From: Euryarchaeota archaeon UBA549
Lineage (GTDB): Archaea; Thermoplasmatota; Poseidoniia; Poseidoniales; Poseidoniaceae
Assembly (NCBI GenBank): GCA_002495645.1
Contig: DAGF01000001.1
Coordinates: forward strand, 1 to 10,976
Length of the DNA stretch: 10,976 bases
Direction: 5' to 3'
The notes under the pieces were generated by a model. It did no database searches and had not been told where the DNA came from. It worked only from the letters and a program-made list of their open reading frames with translations. The position numbers were made by a program, and so were the translations under genes. The stretch's first letter is position 1; the number at the start of each line of letters is the position of its first letter. Of this stretch, positions 8,401 through 10,976 are shown in pieces.

Positions 8401-9155
8401 GTCAAGCCTTGGGCGACGGCGACCGGTTTGAGATCACCCTTGACATGAGTAGCCTTTACACTGCTGAGCCACGTTCTCAGCGCGTTTACATCAAGTACTA
8501 CGAAGGCGATTACCCCAACGAGCGATGGGTCACCATCAAATGGATCGAACTGAGCCTTCCGGCCTGTCAGGGCTTGGAGGCTGACCCGCAAGCGATTGAG
8601 GCAGGTGGCGAATTCATTCTCGACGCCAACGGCGATTGTCAGTGGGACGGTGCATGGTCGTACGACCCAACCACCGGCCTTTGGACGGACAACACCCAGA
8701 CCGACAACGGCGGCGACGACGTTTCGAGTGGCTTGGACACCACGATGCTCCTCATCGGCGGCGTTGTTCTTCTGCTCATCGTCTTTGGTACGCTGATGTT
8801 CATGCGCCGAGGCGGCGACGACGACGAAGCCTTTGCAGGTATGGACAGCGGCTTCGGTGCCGATGCTTTGGACCCCACCGAGCAGTACGTGCAGCAGTTG
8901 ATTGCTCAAGGCTATCCTGAGGAAACAGCGAGAGCCTTTGCAGCCCAATACGTGGCCGGTGCAGCAGCACAGCCAGAAGCAGCGGCACAGCCAGCAGCAG
9001 CACAACCGGCGGCAGCAGCACAACCAGCCGCTGCCTTTGACCAGGCGATTTACGAACAGTACTACCAGCAGTTCGTCGGCCAAGGCTATGATGCAGCGAC
9101 TGCGGCCGCTTATGCTCAGCAATACGCCATTCAATACGCCCAATCACAACAATGA
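2415..9155 (+). CDS. Giant modular cell-surface protein with beta-propeller, Ig-like domains and C-terminal membrane anchor
   Basis: A 2246-residue exported protein, counted from GTG 2415; ATG 2418 or 2424 is equally possible. Order: signal peptide (basic KARIR near 12-16, hydrophobic 18-36, likely cut after A38); FG-GAP/VCBS-type propeller, about 50-480, with Ca-binding loops D57-D65, D182-D190 and D378-D386; CARDB/Ig-like module (489-546); MAM/immune-inhibitor-A-like jelly roll (567-815); Ig-like modules (817-930); second jelly roll (938-1200) with an EF-hand-like loop D1085-E1096; Ig/FN3-like region (1205-1390); alpha/beta amidotransferase-like fold (1394-1640); Ig and PKD-like modules (1640-1925, PKD core from D1830); beta-rich domain (1930-2050); C2051/C2075 juxtamembrane module; transmembrane helix 2111-2130, then RR; acidic and Ala/Gln/Pro-rich cytoplasmic tail. 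Many N-x-S/T sequons and paired cysteines fit an extracellular, glycosylated protein. A surface adhesin or particle-binding role is inferred; no complete catalytic motif was found. Domain names come from motif reading, and edges are approximate. Confidence 0.93.
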   Translation: MMSMLTQNDLSKARIRSIFLTLLMVLSTTAALATTASASVARSYTTNRDPTDLAIGDFDCDGHNDLAVATDGTHTMTILYNDGNGNFNERQDIWVAGNQSRNADWDEFANVEQVEVGEFTGDSAIDIVIYQKNNPFKTNDQGAPAGEPGNVTIIENDGCGNRDWTIGQRYTHFWVWDMKVGDADQDGNDDIFVLELEEDLSRQNIVTYRSPITSTTQGSPTFLGTSTQHIYQTFEVGDYGETQTVGLGGSCTDDDIFLLRGYGVDYTSGQTTNPGNIDNVTIVEYSCTGVASTPGSYPADITSTNPTVLQFGHVGSRDLAIADVGGNGYIDTIATMENGAENVSYKSASAQGNFGTTPTSSQTAYYGPYISWNIGVYDLNGDGEADFVNPTLAYQENTTDSAGGSESSFILTYPSTIQVTLSDGNGGHVSPLSYPASRRPATVAVGELAGGVNSAIDIAVGHGDIGLSNWRDNLGWAGQYDTITVIEMDNKDMAVTDLDISPTDRYFGFVGEGTRDINVTVTNTGMDILNGQSADLDLVLQVVDEANSTNTTVYANDWDSPEVKPGCASGCTWTFEEYIDGATNWHLETNHSVGAGETAENLSANYQNPTDFMWAGNMRTNSSGDEWSGYGKNWDDAMVLNDVDLTGADRAFMSVELFRSLGYGALGQVATTTTGGQVFVPGDIWDDLALIEVYSEDSGWNLVACPGDAAVAGACASGGSMWGGFDNDRVTKQLFGYYPESRTSGLFYSGTHYGWDNFTEEGLGVFDLSPWANETVDIRFRFRTGFEGSTADDNESRWSGLDGFAVDNLTIWKQNTAFLPNPQTQSTTIGPFTNLEPGQDFTGSIQANLLNDTTYRISAKLSSNSWDEQAVNDDIIAYVTPLNLYDPMVESIDFFKPGSLYAQGVYDIAAITNNYGNTEVDFDIEATVYSATPSDVYCGSPTLAVCVESFEGGAAGIRYTERGDDGQAPKGKVYDDNACSTPIFRSNAYWFGHPCETSTKGYEDAWVNQTLVIPNIDLTSMSGDFVSLNFEYYADTFFQTSPTGENDPSDYVSLELEYTKGQTNYSALVVAQWNDYNEDDSCRVDENGDGVTNSTEPFDFTELVPIGDPINDDGDRLNVFYNTDDLVKTTSIDLTHLYVQNRTSLDSSQWRFECITLKGSTANILFEFQSNDDGRNGQNDGFKGVGFNNISLQEYTFLEVASYTTTRTNVDGGDSGATTIASHEFETGVYRLDVRSVFDNTTVGTAWEGANELSEANNVERVIFNVEAVDVSIGSPNTLKCMDDQTLACVLPIDEALDHSWDYSAVNGVLAGSYIFNMDIHDMADGSLVYQESLSARTLQSAQRTNFSFTPWEGNSDGQQWVDGATYNISVYATLADGSETGNTRFFHATFAENIDVAILSDTSIRTSIIKEDLAILGMTYTQYEVNDFDTYFDSGWFTHYNKIILPWQDQLAAKDSQFGGGGYYEEIGEPNRVVILKEFMSSGKTVQVHLAPYGSQIYGDGTTARLPFGLKINAFSEEDDFITFSTMDLADPYHPLMDNIDVNAFQGFDANSVVAESVLSTNSVSTTEVPTVCGGGYMENGGEFQRIIRSQDNIQDTVLGICNYLDGGLIISTIDVATHSERADSSTFPLLGNLLKFNASGYPDPDIGVQGAGLEITINDEVPKRDPSTSPKYATHYMKSGATVNFGYETTSTESLVADWIIDGPTNWDESTLASGVTGHTTGATPSMTFCKADLASQTGCAQGEQWHITLMLHDEDGHARVIDVTVETNDIKADEFRPEADAVIDMRQEYEENVEFIETKTVSNQEWDVHRLILQGEGDDAELIIHFDASNSSDLDALEGNGIETYEWKVLFDAPYGDDSFDVDGHTFTTTAASGGMWSYKFKNVTVDSTGTTENQIRIELVVIDKAGEISEKHRMYFVVVPEGFGDAEPAIQWDNVQLNDTQFKDDELTISGSVLSGAETGDVYVEAAFFEENFSASSVMKYNMSVLQLWGKSQALGDGDRFEITLDMSSLYTAEPRSQRVYIKYYEGDYPNERWVTIKWIELSLPACQGLEADPQAIEAGGEFILDANGDCQWDGAWSYDPTTGLWTDNTQTDNGGDDVSSGLDTTMLLIGGVVLLLIVFGTLMFMRRGGDDDEAFAGMDSGFGADALDPTEQYVQQLIAQGYPEETARAFAAQYVAGAAAQPEAAAQPAAAQPAAAAQPAAAFDQAIYEQYYQQFVGQGYDAATAAAYAQQYAIQYAQSQQ
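2559..3810 (+). other. FG-GAP/VCBS-type beta-propeller region of the giant protein
   Basis: Repeating units read as strand, acidic loop, then hydrophobic strand. The clearest are DFDCDGHND (residues 57-65), DADQDGNDD (182-190) and DLNGDGEAD (378-386), all of the DxDxDGxxD Ca-binding type. Degenerate copies occur near residue 116 (GEFTGDSAIDIVI), at 323 (DVGGNGYIDTIA) and near 445 (GELAGGVNSAIDIAV). The pattern matches integrin-alpha-like seven-bladed propellers, although I can place only about six blades. Such domains usually mediate adhesion or ligand binding. Confidence 0.75.
6594..7332 (+). other. Alpha/beta amidotransferase-like (ThuA/DUF4350-like) domain in the giant protein
   Basis: Residues 1394-1640 break the all-beta pattern. 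They show strand VAILSD, a helix, strand TYTQYEV, strand YNKIILPW, helix VVILKEFMSSG, strand VQVHLAPYG (1487-1495), and late GGLIISTIDVA (from 1608), then helix LLGNLLKF. This order is typical of class-I amidotransferase-like folds found as modules in secreted proteins. The strand-helix elbow has no cysteine, so classical glutaminase chemistry is unlikely, and a carbohydrate-binding or structural role is possible. The fold assignment is inference from the secondary-structure pattern. Confidence 0.45.
8743..8810 (+). other. C-terminal transmembrane anchor of the giant protein
   Basis: Residues 2111-2130 are continuously hydrophobic (LLIGGVVLLLIVFGTLMF), followed by RR and an acidic DDDE stretch. 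With the N-terminal signal peptide this gives a type I topology: roughly 2070 residues outside, about 115 inside. Confidence 0.88.
8871..9152 (+). repeat. Duplicated 27-residue helical QGY motif in the cytoplasmic tail
   Basis: Residues 2156-2182 (starting EQYVQQLIAQGYPEE) and 2214-2240 (starting EQYYQQFVGQGYDAA) align without gaps at 14 of 27 positions. Identical positions include E, Q, Y, QQ, QGY, TA and a final QY. Each copy reads as helix, QGY turn, helix. They are separated by a low-complexity Ala/Gln/Pro linker. The shape recalls UBA/CUE-type helical domains with an MGF/MGY loop, but this resemblance is untested. Confidence 0.7.
8961..9035 (+). repeat. Low-complexity GCAGCAGCACAACC-type DNA repeat encoding an Ala/Gln/Pro linker
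   Basis: Imperfect copies of GCAGCAGCACAACC/GCAGCAGCACAGCC encode repeated AAAQPA-type units. The tract joins the two QGY motifs. It is likely flexible, and prone to change length by slippage between strains. Confidence 0.75.
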
Positions 9156-9167
9156 TGTCGAGCGCCT

Positions 9168-9173
9168 GAGGTG
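9168..9173 (+). promoter_or_regulatory. Shine-Dalgarno GAGGTG for the small membrane protein
   Basis: GAGGTG ends 5 nt before ATG 9179. It decides that start over the adjoining TTG 9176. It is the strongest ribosome-binding site among the plus-strand genes here. Confidence 0.65.
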
Positions 9174-9178
9174 CTTTG

Positions 9179-9457
9179 ATGTCGGTTGAACTTGGACGCA
9201 TGAGGCGTCATGCTCGCCTTGCCCGCTGGATGGGCATCATCGGCTTGCCGCTTGGCCCGCTCATGGGGTTCGGAATCTTACTTGGCTTGCTCGGTTTTGC
9301 CCTCAACCTCCACGTGTGGGAGGAGGGTGCGGTTTCAGAACACCACGAGCTCCATCAAATGGTTCGCAGAACCTTTGGTTGGTGTTTAGCGGCCGTCATC
9401 GTGCCGATGCTGATGATGATTGCAGGTGGATTTTTCCACGTGTTGCGCTCATCTTGA
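9179..9457 (+). CDS. Small two-helix membrane protein
   Basis: A 92-residue protein of unknown family. A basic N-terminus (RMRRHARLAR, 8-16) precedes a first hydrophobic helix at about 17-44 that is rich in Gly and Leu. A short polar loop with several His and Glu (VSEHHELHQ, about 52-60) leads to a second helix at 66-89. By the positive-inside rule both ends face the cytoplasm and the His/Glu loop faces out. The gene starts 23 bp after the stop of the giant surface-protein gene and very likely shares its transcript, which suggests a role in its insertion, anchoring or stability; this is inference. ATG 9179 is chosen because of the GAGGTG Shine-Dalgarno. No enzyme motif is visible. Confidence 0.82.
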   Translation: MSVELGRMRRHARLARWMGIIGLPLGPLMGFGILLGLLGFALNLHVWEEGAVSEHHELHQMVRRTFGWCLAAVIVPMLMMIAGGFFHVLRSS

Positions 9458-9459
9458 AT

Positions 9460-9474
9460 AAGGGCAAGGCCCTT
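9460..9474. terminator. Hairpin between convergent genes
   Basis: AAGGGC (9460-9465), loop AAG and GCCCTT (9469-9474) form a perfect 6-bp stem in the 35-bp space between two converging stops (9457 and 9493). Its place suggests a shared terminator for both strands. Neither side has a T tract, so it may not work as a canonical terminator. Confidence 0.4.
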
Positions 9475-9492
9475 CAAAGCGCCGGTGCGTGC

Positions 9493-10524
9493 TCACTCTT
9501 CCTCGTAGGGTTCGAGGGGTGAGTCGTCGTGCTCCTCTTCAACGCCTTCAACCAGGTGAGATTCAAAGTTGGGTAGACGCAGTCGCCAATTATTCGGCAG
9601 AGATTTCCCGTTATCGATGATCTTCAGTGTGCGTTCTTGCCAGGCCGTGGGTTTACGTTGCATGATGTACATGTAGAGGACGGAAGTTCGCATGTCTTCG
9701 TCAAGGACTGTGTAGCCTGTAGCGGCTTCGAAGTTCATGGCACGAAGCAGATTGAATGCAGGACGGTTGATGATTTGGAACCAGCGTTTTGCATTTCGCA
9801 TGCACACCATGATGACGATGAAAATGACGAGGGTGTTCAAACACAGCGTGCCAAGGGACGGCTCGCCGATACCCTGGAGCATGACCACGAGGAGCAGCAG
9901 GATAGGAACGGCTGTGATGAGGAAGATGAAATTCTCAGACATGGGCGGCTTTCGCATTTTTTGGCGAATGGCTTCCCACCCATCGTGATGTCTCTCGTAG
10001 GGTTTGAAAATATCCTTCTCTTGTTGCGCCGCTGCCGCTCGAACAAGTTGCAAGAGTCCGTTGATTTTCCGAAATTGGGTCATGCCGACGTCCATGTTGT
10101 CGTCCAAAATGGATTGGAGTCTTGCTTGAGCTTGGGCGTATTCTCCCATGTCGGCGAGGATTGAGGCCATCTCGACCACGGGTGTGACTTCACGAGGGGC
10201 AATTTCCCGGCAGTCTTGCCACCAGTGCAGCGCATCGTGGAGCATACCGAGGTCGTCGGCCATGAGGCGGCCACCTCGCACCCACATGTCCATGCGTGAG
10301 GGGTCAACAGCGATGATTTTCTTGACGGCGGAAAGGGCTTGGGCAGCCTGTGCCATCGTGGCCGGTACGCCGGGGGGTGGTAGACAAGCGTCAACGTATA
10401 CGGACCATGCTTCCAAATGTTCGGGGTCGAGGGTGGTCGCCTTTTTCGCTTCCTTTTTCGCGAGGTCTCGGTCGCCTTCATCAAGGGCTTCCAGCGCATT
10501 GAGGTAATGCGATTCAGCACTCAT
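9493..10524 (-). CDS. TPR-repeat protein with two transmembrane helices
   Basis: A 343-residue protein. Residues 1-165 form three to four TPR-like helical hairpins; the clearest reads ALEALDEGDRDLAKKEAKKA followed by TLDPEHLEAW, and later copies include VDPSRMDMW and ILADMGEYAQAQARL. After a charged linker come two hydrophobic helices at about 198-219 and 225-242. A roughly 100-residue soluble part follows and ends in an acidic tail. There is no signal peptide, so the TPR domain is probably cytoplasmic and the helices form a hairpin in the membrane. TPR domains bind protein partners; the partner is unknown. ATG 10524 lies 14 bp past the stop of the zinc-finger gene on the same strand, with only a weak GTGA 4 nt upstream, so coupled translation is likely. 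The name is descriptive; I recognise no specific family for the membrane part. Confidence 0.85.
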   Translation of the reverse strand: MSAESHYLNALEALDEGDRDLAKKEAKKATTLDPEHLEAWSVYVDACLPPPGVPATMAQAAQALSAVKKIIAVDPSRMDMWVRGGRLMADDLGMLHDALHWWQDCREIAPREVTPVVEMASILADMGEYAQAQARLQSILDDNMDVGMTQFRKINGLLQLVRAAAAQQEKDIFKPYERHHDGWEAIRQKMRKPPMSENFIFLITAVPILLLLVVMLQGIGEPSLGTLCLNTLVIFIVIMVCMRNAKRWFQIINRPAFNLLRAMNFEAATGYTVLDEDMRTSVLYMYIMQRKPTAWQERTLKIIDNGKSLPNNWRLRLPNFESHLVEGVEEEHDDSPLEPYEEE

Positions 10525-10538
10525 GTCTTCACGTCCGT

Positions 10539-10976
10539 TCAGTCATCTTTGCGCTCAAACTTCTTCGGCGGTGTCCTGAAATCGCGCGGTGGTTGATTGT
10601 GCGCATGGCCTGAGCGTTTACCTCTGGCTCTACGGGGTTGAACATCTGAAGACCGCCGATGTTGGGGGCGAGAACCGCCACGGCCTTGGGGGGGGCGCCC
10701 ACGTTGCTGGCCACCATCGCGACCCCTACCACGGTTGTTGCCTCTTTGTTGGTAGCCGTTGGAGCGGTGACCACGGTCATCTCGGCGTCCGCCACCTCCT
10801 CCTCCGCCTCCTGGTCGTGGGGCACCGCACCGATTGCATTCGGTTCGGAAAGAAAAATTCACGTTGTTGCAACTGGAACAGGTCCAATCGTTGTCGTTGA
10901 AGGTCCCACCACCTCGTTGACCACCGTTGGAAGAACGTCGACCGCCACCTCGGTCACCTCGGTCGTTTCGATAACC
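10539..10976 (-). CDS. RanBP2-type zinc-finger protein in RG/RGG-rich sequence (5' end outside window)
   Basis: The frame is open to the right edge, so the N-terminus is missing; 145 residues are seen. Fragment residues 30-55 form a complete RanBP2-type zinc finger: W31-x-C33-x2-C36-x3-N40-x6-C47-x2-C50, ending GAPRP. This is the family consensus with exact spacing. On both sides lies Arg/Gly-rich sequence: GDRGGGRR and GGQRGGG before it, and an eight-Gly run, RGNNRGRGRDGG and GRPPQGRGG after it. The C-terminus is basic (PPKKFERKDD). In eukaryotes this class binds single-stranded RNA (ZRANB2, FUS, TAF15), while other members bind Ran or ubiquitin. The ring residues here (F41, F43, R44, N48) look like the FUS type. 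RNA binding is therefore inferred. The valine codon at 10862 could be misread as a GTG start, but it lies inside the zinc finger. The TPR gene follows after 14 bp. Confidence 0.88.
   Translation of the reverse strand, partial: GYRNDRGDRGGGRRSSNGGQRGGGTFNDNDWTCSSCNNVNFSFRTECNRCGAPRPGGGGGGGGRRDDRGHRSNGYQQRGNNRGRGRDGGQQRGRPPQGRGGSRPQHRRSSDVQPRRARGKRSGHAHNQPPRDFRTPPKKFERKDD

Noticed and set aside
8961..9035. CAG/GCA-rich repeats as a CRISPR or mobile-element remnant
   Set aside because: Units are short, in frame, without spacers, and encode a plausible Ala/Gln/Pro linker.
8235..9143. Minus-strand open frame of 302 codons under the end of the giant gene
   Set aside because: Its Cys/Leu-rich low-complexity product is the antisense of the Ala/Gln/Pro repeat, and the plus frame has a clear membrane anchor and repeated motif.
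9637..10164. Plus-strand open frame of 175 codons opposite the TPR gene
   Set aside because: The minus frame shows TPR pattern, two membrane helices and a start next to its operon partner; the plus frame shows no recognisable domain.
10688..10695. Run of eight G on the plus strand (eight C in the zinc-finger gene) as a frameshift site
   Set aside because: The current frame keeps Arg/Gly-rich sequence on both sides of the run and ends 14 bp before the TPR gene, while the alternative frame loses that composition. A sequencing slip or programmed frameshift is not needed.
10589..10900. Plus-strand open frame of 103 codons opposite the zinc-finger gene
   Set aside because: It is antisense to a strongly supported coding frame with an exact zinc-finger motif, and its composition is that of a reversed Gly/Arg-rich gene.

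Overview
The window looks like a piece of a Marine Group II (Poseidoniales-type) euryarchaeal genome. The reasons are circumstantial. The gene starts include one that appears leaderless behind a TATA-like box. One giant exported protein ends in a single membrane anchor and an Ala/Gln/Pro-rich cytoplasmic tail. There is a RanBP2-type zinc finger inside Arg/Gly-rich sequence, next to a TPR membrane protein and a cytosolic-type aconitase. This placement rests on recalled family features, not on a database search.

Layout. Positions 2-1564 (+) hold the C-terminal 520 residues of aconitate hydratase, cut by the window edge. An unrecognised 225-residue soluble protein follows after 41 bp (1606-2283, +), probably in the same transcript. 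A 131-bp gap (2284-2414) carries a possible hairpin for the upstream unit and a TATA-like box placed for a nearly leaderless transcript. The window is then dominated by one gene of about 6.7 kb (2415-9155, +). Its product is a surface protein of about 2246 residues: signal peptide, N-terminal FG-GAP/VCBS-type beta-propeller, Ig/CARDB-like modules alternating with two MAM-like jelly-roll modules, an alpha/beta domain resembling glutamine-amidotransferase folds, PKD/Ig-like modules, one transmembrane helix, and a cytoplasmic tail with a duplicated 27-residue helical motif. A small two-helix membrane protein (9179-9457, +) follows 23 bp later with its own Shine-Dalgarno.

The remaining genes are on the minus strand and converge on this unit across a 35-bp gap with a 6-bp perfect hairpin. 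A zinc-finger protein, cut by the right edge (10539-10976, -), is followed after 14 bp by a TPR protein with two membrane helices (9493-10524, -).

How the genes may work together: aconitase is central metabolism (citrate to isocitrate). The giant protein and its small membrane partner look like a surface adhesion or recognition unit, with a cytoplasmic tail that could bind something inside the cell. The zinc-finger/TPR pair joins a likely RNA-binding protein with a membrane-anchored scaffold. The two most interesting items are the zinc finger, which matches the eukaryotic FUS/TAF15/ZRANB2 RNA-binding class and is embedded in RG/RGG sequence, and the duplicated QGY tail motif. No tRNA, rRNA, CRISPR array, insertion sequence or phage gene was seen. 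Nearly all the DNA is coding, and no gene-free stretch exceeds 300 bp.
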